From: Calditrichota bacterium
GTDB lineage: Bacteria > Zhuqueibacterota > Zhuqueibacteria > Zhuqueibacterales > Geothermadaptataceae
Assembly (NCBI GenBank): GCA_008501765.1
Contig: QQUE01000009.1
Location: forward strand, 1-64,000
DNA length: 64,000 nucleotides
Direction: 5' to 3'
Shown: in pieces, positions 18,031-26,493 of the stretch
How positions within the stretch are numbered: position 1 is the stretch's first letter
How the letters are laid out: each line of letters begins with the position of its first letter
The notes under the pieces: generated by a model
The model's input: only the letters and a program-made list of their open reading frames with translations
Databases searched by the model: none
Told to the model about the DNA's origin: nothing
Program-made: the position numbers and the translations under genes

Positions 18031-19059
18031 ATGAAAAATAGAATCAAATGCGCTGTACTCGGATCAACAGGCATGGTTGGGCAAGTGTTTTTATCGATGC
18101 TCGCCAACCATCCCTGGTTTGAATTAACGATTATCCTAGCTTCTGACCAGCGCACGGGCAAACAATATAGTCAATCCGCGACCTGGCTTTTACCACAGCC
18201 AATACCGGAAAATATCGCCACATTCACCTTTGCGAAATTTGACATTGATTATTTAAAATCCCAAGGTGTACAAATTATATTTAGCGCACTGCCGGCAGAT
18301 ATTGCCAAAAAAAGTGAAGCTGAACTGCGCGATGCTGGATTCTGGGTGTTTTCCAATGCCAGCGCCTTTCGTTACGAAGAGAATGTGCCAATACTAATCC
18401 CGGAAGTAAATCCCGAGGCGCTCAAATCGATAGAGAGTCAGGGATATCCGGAGAAGGGATTTATTATTACCAATTCCAACTGTACAACTGCGGGATTGGC
18501 AGTGGCTTTAGCGCCCTTGCGGCAATTTCAGATAAAGAAAATATTCGTTTCAACGTATCAAGCTATTTCGGGTGCAGGCTATCCTGGATTGTCGGCGCTG
18601 GATATTATTGGAAATGCGATTCCATTTATTGGCGGCGAGGAAGAAAAAGTTATCCTCGAGAGCAAGCAAATTCTCGGAATCGATGCCGAAGTCTATCCGT
18701 CCTGTGTGCGTATCCCGGTGAAATTTGGTCATCTTGAGTCTGTATTATTGGATTTCGCGAATCCTGTTTCCACTGAAGATATTTTGCAGGCATGGAAAAA
18801 CTTCGGTCTGAACAAACCACCATTGCCAAATGCGCCTCACGCACCCGTGGTTTATGATCCGGCACCCGATTTTCCACAGCCTAAAATTGCTTTTAACGGC
18901 GACCCCACAGGTATGCAGGTTTTTACTGGCCGTCTGCGTCAACAGCATACAATGTTTGGTTTCTTTTTGCTGGCCAACAATATTGTGCGCGGCGCCGCAG
19001 GGGGATCAATTATTAACGCGGAATCTTTCATCTTTCAATACCAAAGGCATTTATTATGA
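18031..19059 (+). CDS. asd: Aspartate-semialdehyde dehydrogenase
   Basis: The 342-residue enzyme reduces aspartyl-4-phosphate to aspartate semialdehyde with NADPH (EC 1.2.1.11), the second step towards threonine, methionine, isoleucine and lysine. The N-terminal nucleotide-binding loop is LGSTGMVGQVF (residues 10-20). Cys151 in NSNCTTAGLA is the active-site nucleophile and His234 in RIPVKFGHLES the likely acid/base. The NCTTAGL context is that of the archaeal/yeast-type branch. AGGA precedes the ATG. Its stop overlaps the aspartokinase start as ATGA, so the two are translationally coupled, and both lie behind the threonine-type attenuator. Confidence 0.95.
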   Translation: MKNRIKCAVLGSTGMVGQVFLSMLANHPWFELTIILASDQRTGKQYSQSATWLLPQPIPENIATFTFAKFDIDYLKSQGVQIIFSALPADIAKKSEAELRDAGFWVFSNASAFRYEENVPILIPEVNPEALKSIESQGYPEKGFIITNSNCTTAGLAVALAPLRQFQIKKIFVSTYQAISGAGYPGLSALDIIGNAIPFIGGEEEKVILESKQILGIDAEVYPSCVRIPVKFGHLESVLLDFANPVSTEDILQAWKNFGLNKPPLPNAPHAPVVYDPAPDFPQPKIAFNGDPTGMQVFTGRLRQQHTMFGFFLLANNIVRGAAGGSIINAESFIFQYQRHLL

Positions 19060-20483
19060 ATAAGAGAGTTATTAAAATCGGTGGATCCAACTTAAAATCT
19101 AAAGCAGACATCGGTAAAATTATCGATGTCATAAGGTACTACAATCAGCCCCTGGTTATCGTAGTTTCTGCCTGGTATGGAATCACTGACCGCTTGCAAG
19201 AAACGATGGCCAGAGCTGCTGGTGACCGCACTGTCATCAGCGATTTGAGCACCTACCTTACAACGCTGAAACATGAAATTATCCATCAATATATCGATCT
19301 GCCAAATGAGAGGGAACGTGCTGTCAATAAAATAAATGTTCGGGTCGATGAACTCGCAAAATATCTGAAGGGCGTCCACTATCTCGGTGAAGCGCCAGAT
19401 TTCACTGAAGATATGGTACTCAGTTTTGGCGAAAGGCTTTCCGCGCTGTTGCTGGAGTCAATTTTAACTTCGGCGGGTATTGCCTGCGAGAAAGTGACTC
19501 CAGAGGAAATGGGCCTTATTACCGATGGGCGGTTCGGCAATGCCCGTGTTGATTTTGAACGTGCACAACCGCTGGTGAGAGCACGGCTCAACAATGATGT
19601 TATAAATATTGTCCCGGGTTTTTACGGGGTCTCGCGCGACGATGGCCGGGTCACATTATTGGGACGTGGTGGCAGCGATTATACAGCAGCAGCCATTGCG
19701 CGCTGCATCGACGCGCCTTCGCTCGATACATGGAAAGATGTGAGCGGCTTTTTGAGCGCAGATCCGAAAATTATCGGTGAACCCCGTGTCATCGAACATC
19801 TCACTTATCGTGAAGCGGCCGAGCTCGCCTATTTTGGCGCTACAATTCTGCATCCGATGACTGTTGAACCGCTGATTGACGCCAATATTCCTGTGCGAAT
19901 TTTCAACATTAACGACGTTCGCGGCATGCATGGTTCCCATTCGATAATTCATAATAATGAACCGCATGAAAGCGGTGAAGTCAAAAGTGTGACATACACG
20001 GATGATGTGGCCTTGTTAAAAATCTCTGGCCCGGGCATTGGGATAAATCCGGGGATAATTGGCAAAATAACGCACAAATTTGATGAAGATGAAATTAATA
20101 TCAAGTCGATTTTCACTTCCCAAACTTCGATTAATTTTCTCGTTTCCCGGGAAAATTTACAAAATAGTGAAAAACTCATTTTATCGCTGGGCTTGCCAAG
20201 CATCCAGAAAATAACCGCGCTGGATGATATCTCACTCGTCGCCCTCGTCGGCGAAGGCATTGCAGAACATCCGGAAATTACCAACCAGGTTTTGCGGGCA
20301 TTTATCAATCGCAATATCAACCTGCAACTGGTTTCAATCGGAGCTTCTTCGGCAGCCGCTTACTTTATTGTCTCTGCAGCCGAATGCTTTCGTGCAGTTT
20401 CTGCAATACATGACGATATTTTTTCTGAGGCCGTGCCAATAAATGAAAATTTCACAATTGGATTGCTAACGCATCAAATATAA
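19056..20483 (+). CDS. lysC: Aspartate kinase with two C-terminal ACT domains
   Basis: The 475-residue enzyme phosphorylates aspartate (EC 2.7.2.4), the first step of the pathway. The kinase domain (1-300) has KIGGSNL near residue 7 in place of the usual KFGGTS, and LGRGGSDYTAAAIA, TWKDVSGFLSADP and ELAYFGATILHP as expected. Two ACT domains follow, one starting at about 310 (VALLKISGPGI) and one at about 395 (ISLVALVGEGIA, then NINLQLVSIGASS). These normally bind threonine or lysine for feedback inhibition. There is no homoserine dehydrogenase domain, so it is not a ThrA fusion, although it resembles the ThrA kinase half. The leader upstream suggests a threonine-controlled isoenzyme. The symbol is the generic one for a monofunctional enzyme. 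Confidence 0.92.
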   Translation: MNKRVIKIGGSNLKSKADIGKIIDVIRYYNQPLVIVVSAWYGITDRLQETMARAAGDRTVISDLSTYLTTLKHEIIHQYIDLPNERERAVNKINVRVDELAKYLKGVHYLGEAPDFTEDMVLSFGERLSALLLESILTSAGIACEKVTPEEMGLITDGRFGNARVDFERAQPLVRARLNNDVINIVPGFYGVSRDDGRVTLLGRGGSDYTAAAIARCIDAPSLDTWKDVSGFLSADPKIIGEPRVIEHLTYREAAELAYFGATILHPMTVEPLIDANIPVRIFNINDVRGMHGSHSIIHNNEPHESGEVKSVTYTDDVALLKISGPGIGINPGIIGKITHKFDEDEINIKSIFTSQTSINFLVSRENLQNSEKLILSLGLPSIQKITALDDISLVALVGEGIAEHPEITNQVLRAFINRNINLQLVSIGASSAAAYFIVSAAECFRAVSAIHDDIFSEAVPINENFTIGLLTHQI

Positions 20484-20532
20484 TTTCCCAAGCCATAGAA
20501 TTTGATGCCCTGGATGCATAAAAACAAATGCT

Positions 20533-20904
20533 ATGGAACAGCAAGCAAGCAGAAAATACGACCGCCGTCGAGGCCCTGATAAGCTGATAAAATCTTTACG
20601 CTGGTTGGCCATCACCGGCTGGATAAATTTTGCTATTTCGCTCATTCTTTATGATGAAGCAAAACCCGACTTCGAAACATTTTTTGATCGGTTATTTCAT
20701 GTCCAAATGCGATATCACTGGAATGAAACGCTCGCTTTTCTTTCTTTTGTGTGGTTTGTACTTTGCCTGGTTTTAAGTGTAGTTGGAATATTTATCAACA
20801 AAAAAAGGCATCGCCGCCGCAATGATGAATACCGTTTAAACTTGATTGTACTGGGTTTAATCTCGCTCGTCGGGGCTGTCTCATATATTTTTATTCTCGG
20901 ATAA
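20533..20904 (+). CDS. Small membrane protein, three transmembrane helices
   Basis: The 123-residue product has a basic N-terminus (KYDRRRGPDKLIKSLR), a first helix near 25-42, a second near 68-88 (ALAFLSFVW-like), a basic loop (KKRHRRRNDEYR) and a third helix near 103-122. I recognise no family. It follows the aspartokinase gene by 50 bases without a clear ribosome site, so co-transcription is possible but a functional link is not shown. Confidence 0.6.
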   Translation: MEQQASRKYDRRRGPDKLIKSLRWLAITGWINFAISLILYDEAKPDFETFFDRLFHVQMRYHWNETLAFLSFVWFVLCLVLSVVGIFINKKRHRRRNDEYRLNLIVLGLISLVGAVSYIFILG

Positions 20905-21060
20905 AAAAAGACATGCTTTATTGTCCGTGGTCGCTTATCTTCCCACCTAAACTGTGAATCTCTACAAAACGATTGCTGGAACCGGACAGGGTGATTCAGC
21001 CATTGCCTCTAAATTTTAAAACTTTCCGGTCTGTGTATTTCCAGAGAAATTTGATTAAAT

Positions 21061-22365
21061 ATGCCTTCGTCTAATCTCACACTAAAAACGATATTTAAAT
21101 TTTGGCTACCGTTGTTTCTCACCTGGCTCATGATGGCTTTCGAAGGCCCATTTCTCACCGCGATCATTGCACGCATGGCATCATCAACATACAATCTTGC
21201 CGCTTATGGCGTCGCTTTTTCATTCGCACTGATTATCGAAGCCCCGGTAATAATGATCATGACAGCCTCAACCGCACTGATAAAAGATAATCTTTCATTT
21301 TGCCGTTTGCGAAATTTTACCTACGCACTCAATATAATTATTACAGCGAGCATGCTGATCATTCTCATTCCGGATATTTTCAATTATTTAACCATCACGC
21401 TTATCGGCTTGGAAAAAAATGTTGCCCATTTAACGCATATTACGACCCTGATTTTGCTGCCCTGGCCCGGTGCTATAGGCTACCGGCGTTTTTATCAGGG
21501 AATATTAATTCGCAGCCATCAAACGCGCAAAGTTGCCTATGGCACAGCTGTTCGTGTTATCAGCATGTTTTTTACTGCCCTGATTTTGTATTTATTTTCA
21601 CAAATTTCCGGAGCCTATATCGGAGCTATTGCGTTGAGTACGGGCGTTATCTTAGAGGCTGTAGCAGCGCGTATCATGGCTCACAAAGCGACAAATAACA
21701 TTAGAAATAAACAACTGACCGCAGGCACCACCCATTTAAGTTACCGCGGAATCAGCCTGTTCTACTATCCCTTGGCACTGACTTCATTTTTAGGACTTGG
21801 CATCCACCCGCTTGTCACATTTTTTATCGGTCAAAGTAAAAATTCGCTGGAGTCCCTCGCTATTTTGCCCGTGGTCAATGCCATCGTTTTTGTATTTCGC
21901 GCTTTTGGATTATCCTTTCAGGAAGTGGCAGTTACCTATCTGGGAAGCGGAAGAGAAAATAGGATGGCAGTCAATAAATTTGCCGCTTTATTAGCGTTGG
22001 CCGCATCTGCCGGTCTTTTCATCATTGCCATGCCGCCATTTTTCACACTGTGGTATACTAAAATTTCCGGATTGTCCCCGGAATTAGCCCAATTTGCACG
22101 CATTCCGACGCTGGTATTAATTCTTCTGCCAGGTTTTTCAGTATGGCTCTCATGGCAAAGATCTGTTCTGGTTGCGGGCCAATTTACCAAGCCAATTACA
22201 TTTGCCACAGCTATTGAAGTGTGCGGTATTGCAGCCGTTATCTTTATCCTCATTCAATATTTTGATTTTATCGGAGCGACGGCAGCTGCCTGTGCTTTTT
22301 TAATCGGGCGTTTTGCTGCGAATGTGTATCTCATAAAACCAGTATCAAAACTGCAACAGCGATAA
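21061..22365 (+). CDS. MATE-like multidrug/metabolite exporter
   Basis: The 434-residue product is almost entirely hydrophobic with about 12 predicted membrane helices. The conserved opening FWLPLFLTWLMMAFEGPFL, followed by NLAAYGVAFSFALIIEAP and MIMTASTALI, is typical of a bacterial MATE/MurJ-superfamily branch that also resembles animal ANKH. Such transporters exchange Na+ or H+ for organic cations, or export metabolites such as pyrophosphate or lipid-linked sugars; the substrate here is unknown. No regulator lies beside it. The start ATG has only a weak ribosome site. Confidence 0.7.
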   Translation: MPSSNLTLKTIFKFWLPLFLTWLMMAFEGPFLTAIIARMASSTYNLAAYGVAFSFALIIEAPVIMIMTASTALIKDNLSFCRLRNFTYALNIIITASMLIILIPDIFNYLTITLIGLEKNVAHLTHITTLILLPWPGAIGYRRFYQGILIRSHQTRKVAYGTAVRVISMFFTALILYLFSQISGAYIGAIALSTGVILEAVAARIMAHKATNNIRNKQLTAGTTHLSYRGISLFYYPLALTSFLGLGIHPLVTFFIGQSKNSLESLAILPVVNAIVFVFRAFGLSFQEVAVTYLGSGRENRMAVNKFAALLALAASAGLFIIAMPPFFTLWYTKISGLSPELAQFARIPTLVLILLPGFSVWLSWQRSVLVAGQFTKPITFATAIEVCGIAAVIFILIQYFDFIGATAAACAFLIGRFAANVYLIKPVSKLQQR

Positions 22366-22475
22366 AATAAACGAGATCGCATTGTCCATCAGAAAAACAC
22401 TTGAAATCTTCCCGGATTTCATGTAAAATAAACTTCGCTTTTTTTACACCAAATCGATACTACCAGGAGAAAAGA

Positions 22476-23987
22476 ATGCAATTTAATATTGAAGAAATAC
22501 TACTGATCGCAAAAAAAATTGAAAACAATGGCTATCATTTTTATACGGCGGCAGCCGAAGCCAACGAAGAGCATCGTGAGTGGTTGACTGAGCTGGCGCA
22601 GGAAGAAATCGGCCACGAAAGTGCAATCGACGATTTCGCCCGCTCTTTTGTCGCTCCGCAAGATGATCCGGATGACCCGGACAACCTGGTATTGCTCTAC
22701 CTGCATTCCATCGCCGACAGCCTCATTTTTAGCGCTGGTCAGGATCCGCGCACATTCTTCAACAAGGAAGTCACGATCGATGAAATAATCGAAGATGGAT
22801 TGCGCCGCGAACACGAAGCCGTGGCTTATTATTCCGCGCTAAAAGACGTGATGGTTGATGAAGATGCAAAAGCGCAGGTCGATCTCCTGGTAAAAGAAGA
22901 AAAAAACCATATTGCCTGGCTGCGTCGAAAACAGGAAGAAATCGAAAACGAGAGAACACAACAAAATAAAGAAAAAATCTACGAGCTCATAATCATCGGG
23001 GCTGGGCCGGGTGGAATCAGCATGGCTGCGGAGGCCATTTCTGCCGGCATCGAAAGCGAAAAAATTCTCATTCTCGAGGGCGCCCCTAAATCTTCGTGGA
23101 TGATTCGCAAACTCTATCCGAATAAACATCTGGTGACCACCAGCTACAAGGGAGAATCGACGCCAAGCAAAGGCGTGTTGAAAATGCGGGATATGAGCAA
23201 AGAAAGCATTGTGCAGATGTTATCGGACGCAGTCGAAGATTTCGGCATAAATATCGTTTATAATTGCCCCGTTTCCGCCGTCGATAAAAAAGATGGACTT
23301 TTCAGTTTTCAGGGAAAAGATGGCACTTACAAGGCAAAATATGGTGTAATTTCCATCGGAATTTTCGGCAGACCCAATCGCCCGGACTATACAATTCATC
23401 CTGAAATTGAAGACCGTGTGCGTTTCGAAATCGACGTGGTAAATGTCAGAAATTCAAAAGTTTTAGTTGTGGGTGGTGGAGATACAGCTGCTGAGTTTAT
23501 CCAGGAATTACTCAAATTCGGTAATAACATCACCTTGTCCTGCCGGGAAAAAAATTTTGAAATGATGAATAATACCAACCGGCGAAAAGTTGAAACCGCC
23601 AAAGTTGCAAAGTCAATTCAGGTGCTGGCCGGGAGTGATATTTCCGAAATTTCTGCCCACAACGACGGCATTCAGGTTTTCTTTAAAAATGAAAATCCTG
23701 AAGAAATGATTTTTGATTATATTATTTATGCCCTCGGCGGCACCACAGCGAAGAAATTGCTAAATATCACTGGAATTTTTATGCGCGGAAAAAGGCCCAC
23801 CTTGAGTGCGGCCAACGAGAGTAATATTCCGGGGCTGTATCTCACTGGAGATCTCGCAGCGCGCAGTGAAATCGGTACGATTGCCGCCGCGTTTAATTCA
23901 TCATTTTATGCAGCGCAGGATTTGGTGCAAAAGTATTTCCCGCAGCTTAGCGCAAAGGCGGAATCTTCGTCACCAAAACAAAGTTAA
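22476..23987 (+). CDS. Fusion of a rubrerythrin-like ferritin domain and an FAD/NAD(P) reductase
   Basis: The 503-residue product joins two redox domains. Residues 1-150 are a ferritin-like four-helix bundle with two carboxylate/histidine sets, E16 and E44-x-x-H47, then E112/E114 and E142-x-x-H145, the diiron ligands of rubrerythrin-type peroxidases. Residues 169-490 are a pyridine-nucleotide-disulfide-reductase fold with GAGPGG (175-180) for FAD and GGGDTA for NAD(P). There is no CxxC, so it resembles the YpdA/thioredoxin-reductase-like branch without the dithiol. A single chain could thus take electrons from NAD(P)H to a diiron peroxidase, which is inference. AGGAGAA before ATG 22476 fixes the start; longer upstream reading lacks a ribosome site. 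Confidence 0.82.
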   Translation: MQFNIEEILLIAKKIENNGYHFYTAAAEANEEHREWLTELAQEEIGHESAIDDFARSFVAPQDDPDDPDNLVLLYLHSIADSLIFSAGQDPRTFFNKEVTIDEIIEDGLRREHEAVAYYSALKDVMVDEDAKAQVDLLVKEEKNHIAWLRRKQEEIENERTQQNKEKIYELIIIGAGPGGISMAAEAISAGIESEKILILEGAPKSSWMIRKLYPNKHLVTTSYKGESTPSKGVLKMRDMSKESIVQMLSDAVEDFGINIVYNCPVSAVDKKDGLFSFQGKDGTYKAKYGVISIGIFGRPNRPDYTIHPEIEDRVRFEIDVVNVRNSKVLVVGGGDTAAEFIQELLKFGNNITLSCREKNFEMMNNTNRRKVETAKVAKSIQVLAGSDISEISAHNDGIQVFFKNENPEEMIFDYIIYALGGTTAKKLLNITGIFMRGKRPTLSAANESNIPGLYLTGDLAARSEIGTIAAAFNSSFYAAQDLVQKYFPQLSAKAESSSPKQS

Positions 23988-24071
23988 TCTAAATTTTCAT
24001 CCGGTGATGCCGCGCTACACATGATGTATTGCAGTCGAATCCTAGTCAATATTAAATTCATGGGAGAATTA

Positions 24072-25142
24072 ATGCACTCGACTCTTTCTTGCTCACAAAA
24101 GTATTTGATTTTTACTTTAGCCCTGCTGCTCAGTGGCTGCGTTACAGATACCCGTGACAGATTTACCACAGATCGTGTTGATCCGCTGTTTCGGGAATAT
24201 CAGGGAGATGACAAACCCGGCGCCGCCGTCAGCATCATCCACAAAGGGGCGCCAATTGTGACCAAAACCTATGGTATGGCAAACCTGGAAGAAAACTTAC
24301 CTGTAAAAAGCGAGACTAATTTCCGGCTGGCATCCGTGACAAAACAATTCACTGCGCTCTGCATAATGCTGCTGGTGGAAAGAGACAGTCTCAGTTACAG
24401 TTCAACTTTGAAAGATATTTTCCCCGAATTTCCAGAATACGGTAGCCAAATTACAGTCCAGCACCTTCTGCAGCACCAATCCGGTCTAATCGCGTACGAA
24501 GATTTAATTGCGGCAGATATGAAGGTGCAGGTGCACGACAGCGATGTTCTCCAATTGATGAAAAATGAAACCAGCACTTATTTTCAGCCCGGAACAGACT
24601 ATCGTTACAGCAACTCCGGTTACGCCGTTCTGGCGATGATTATAGAGAAAATTTCCGAAAAATCCTTTGCCGAATTTTTACAGGAAAATGTGTTTGCTCC
24701 CATCGAAATGAATAATTCGGTTGCTTTTGAAAATGGCAAATCCACAGTTTTGCACCGGGCATACGGCTATTCCGTCGAAGCAGATTCGATCTATCGCAAC
24801 GACCAAAGCATCACCAGCGCTGTTCTCGGCGATGGCGGCATTTATTCCTCACTCGACGATTTATTTCGCTGGGATCAGGCGCTTTACACAGAGCTGCTCG
24901 TGTCGAAAGAATCGATGCAGCACGCTTTTACTCCGGCTTTGAGCAACTACGGATTTGGCTGGCGCATCGACAATTACAAGGGACATTCGCGGGTGCACCA
25001 CACGGGCAGTACCCGCGGATTTCGAATTGTCATTTCCCGCTTCCCGGATGATGAGTTCACCGTGATTATTCTGACAAACCGCAATGGCCCTGCTGTATCG
25101 CAAATCGCAGACGAGTTGACAGATATTTTTTTAATCGAATAA
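24072..25142 (+). CDS. Serine hydrolase lipoprotein, beta-lactamase/class C-like family
   Basis: The 356-residue product starts with a lipoprotein signal (LALLLSGC, acylated Cys23). The catalytic S88-V-T-K91 motif lies in LASVTKQF, the second motif is YSN in YRYSNSGYAVLAMI, and the third is HTG in HHTGSTRGF. This is the penicillin-binding/beta-lactamase fold, whose members include peptidases, esterases and D-amino-acid amidases; the substrate cannot be told and antibiotic resistance should not be assumed. GGGAG at 24062-24066 supports ATG 24072. It is probably anchored in the periplasm. The glycosyltransferase gene starts four bases after its stop. Confidence 0.85.
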   Translation: MHSTLSCSQKYLIFTLALLLSGCVTDTRDRFTTDRVDPLFREYQGDDKPGAAVSIIHKGAPIVTKTYGMANLEENLPVKSETNFRLASVTKQFTALCIMLLVERDSLSYSSTLKDIFPEFPEYGSQITVQHLLQHQSGLIAYEDLIAADMKVQVHDSDVLQLMKNETSTYFQPGTDYRYSNSGYAVLAMIIEKISEKSFAEFLQENVFAPIEMNNSVAFENGKSTVLHRAYGYSVEADSIYRNDQSITSAVLGDGGIYSSLDDLFRWDQALYTELLVSKESMQHAFTPALSNYGFGWRIDNYKGHSRVHHTGSTRGFRIVISRFPDDEFTVIILTNRNGPAVSQIADELTDIFLIE

Positions 25143-25146
25143 ATTA

Positions 25147-26394
25147 ATGCCCCTAAAAATACTCCACCTCATCAGCCAGCGCCCGGACTCCACTGGCAGT
25201 GGAATTTACCTGCAGGCAGTTCTGCAACAAGCGGCAGCGAAAAAACACCATAATTTTTTAATGGCGGGAATCCAGAAAAACCAATTTCCGGATCTAAGTT
25301 TTATTGATTCGAATCAGTGCACTTTCCTGCAATTTGAAGATGATATAAAATTTCCCATCGTCGGAATGAGCGATGTGATGCCCTATGCCAGCACACGGTT
25401 TTCAGATTTAAATGCCGCACAACTCGCCGAATACGAAGCTGGATTTATGGCTAAATTAGACGACGTGGTGCAGCATTTTCAACCCGACCTCATCCACAGC
25501 CACCATTTGTGGATTTTATCGGCTTTGTCGCGCCGCCGTTTTCCGGAATTACCAATCGTTACCTCCTGCCATGGAACAGACGTGCGGCAATTTCAAAATT
25601 GCCCTCACTTGGCAAAAAGAGTGCAGAGTGCCTGCCAAAAACTCGATGCTGTTTTTGCGCTGAGTCATGCTCAAAAACAAGAGATAATCGAAATTTATAA
25701 TATACGAGAGACAAAAATACATGTCGTTGGCGCCGGATTTAACAATCTGCTCTTTACACAAAAAACCAAACCAGAGCCAGCGCCTGTGCGGATAGTTTAT
25801 GCTGGCAAGTTGAGCAATTCAAAAGGGGTGCCGTGGCTTTTGCGCGCACTTAAAAAAATCAATTCACCTGCATGGCAGTTGCATTTAATTGGCGGCGGCA
25901 GCGGCGCAGAAAAAGAAAAGTGCCTGAGATTGGCAAAAAATCTCGGCGGTAAAGTCAAAGTTTACGGTATTCTGCCACAAAACGAATTAGCACGTGTCAT
26001 GCAGCAATCGCACATATTCGTCCTGCCATCATTTTTCGAAGGTTTACCGCTGGTTTTGTTAGAAGCGCTTGCCTGTGGTTGCCGAATAATTGCCACAAAA
26101 TTACCAGGCGTGGAAGAAGTTTTCGGAAAACTCGATGCCGATTTCATCCGCCTGGTGCCAATTCCGCGATTGCAGTTTATCGATAAACCATTTGCAGAGG
26201 ATGAAATTAAGTTTGAAAAGAATCTGCAAACTGCATTGCATAAATCCATTCAGGATGCCGCAGAAAACCCACAACTCGATTTATCCCCTTATCAATCCTA
26301 CCTCGATAGATTTACCTGGCGCCATGTATTTCATAAAATCGAGTCAAAATATTACGAAACGCATGCCTCCCGCACGCAGGGAAACAGAGGCTAA
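25147..26394 (+). CDS. Glycosyltransferase, GT4 family
   Basis: The 415-residue cytoplasmic or membrane-associated enzyme has a GT-B fold. The N-terminal half contains DLIHSHHLW and TSCHGTDVRQF. The C-terminal half starts near residue 215 with RIVYAGKLSNSKGVPWLLRA and contains the GT4 EX7E motif in FFEGLPLVLLEALACG, where the nucleotide-sugar is bound. It would move a sugar, with retention of configuration, to a lipid, polysaccharide or small molecule; donor and acceptor are unknown. It has only a four-base gap to the hydrolase gene, so the two are probably co-transcribed. Confidence 0.85.
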   Translation: MPLKILHLISQRPDSTGSGIYLQAVLQQAAAKKHHNFLMAGIQKNQFPDLSFIDSNQCTFLQFEDDIKFPIVGMSDVMPYASTRFSDLNAAQLAEYEAGFMAKLDDVVQHFQPDLIHSHHLWILSALSRRRFPELPIVTSCHGTDVRQFQNCPHLAKRVQSACQKLDAVFALSHAQKQEIIEIYNIRETKIHVVGAGFNNLLFTQKTKPEPAPVRIVYAGKLSNSKGVPWLLRALKKINSPAWQLHLIGGGSGAEKEKCLRLAKNLGGKVKVYGILPQNELARVMQQSHIFVLPSFFEGLPLVLLEALACGCRIIATKLPGVEEVFGKLDADFIRLVPIPRLQFIDKPFAEDEIKFEKNLQTALHKSIQDAAENPQLDLSPYQSYLDRFTWRHVFHKIESKYYETHASRTQGNRG

Positions 26395-26493
26395 ATTCAA
26401 TTTCGTTTCTATTATTTGCTGGAATTTTAGAGGATTTTTCAAGGTTGCAGTAGAATGCATACTTTATTCAGTTAAAATCCAAAGGGAGAAAAC

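Noticed and set aside
24072-25142. Antibiotic beta-lactamase
   Set aside because: The motifs fit the wide serine-hydrolase superfamily; the lipoprotein form and context do not point to beta-lactam hydrolysis.
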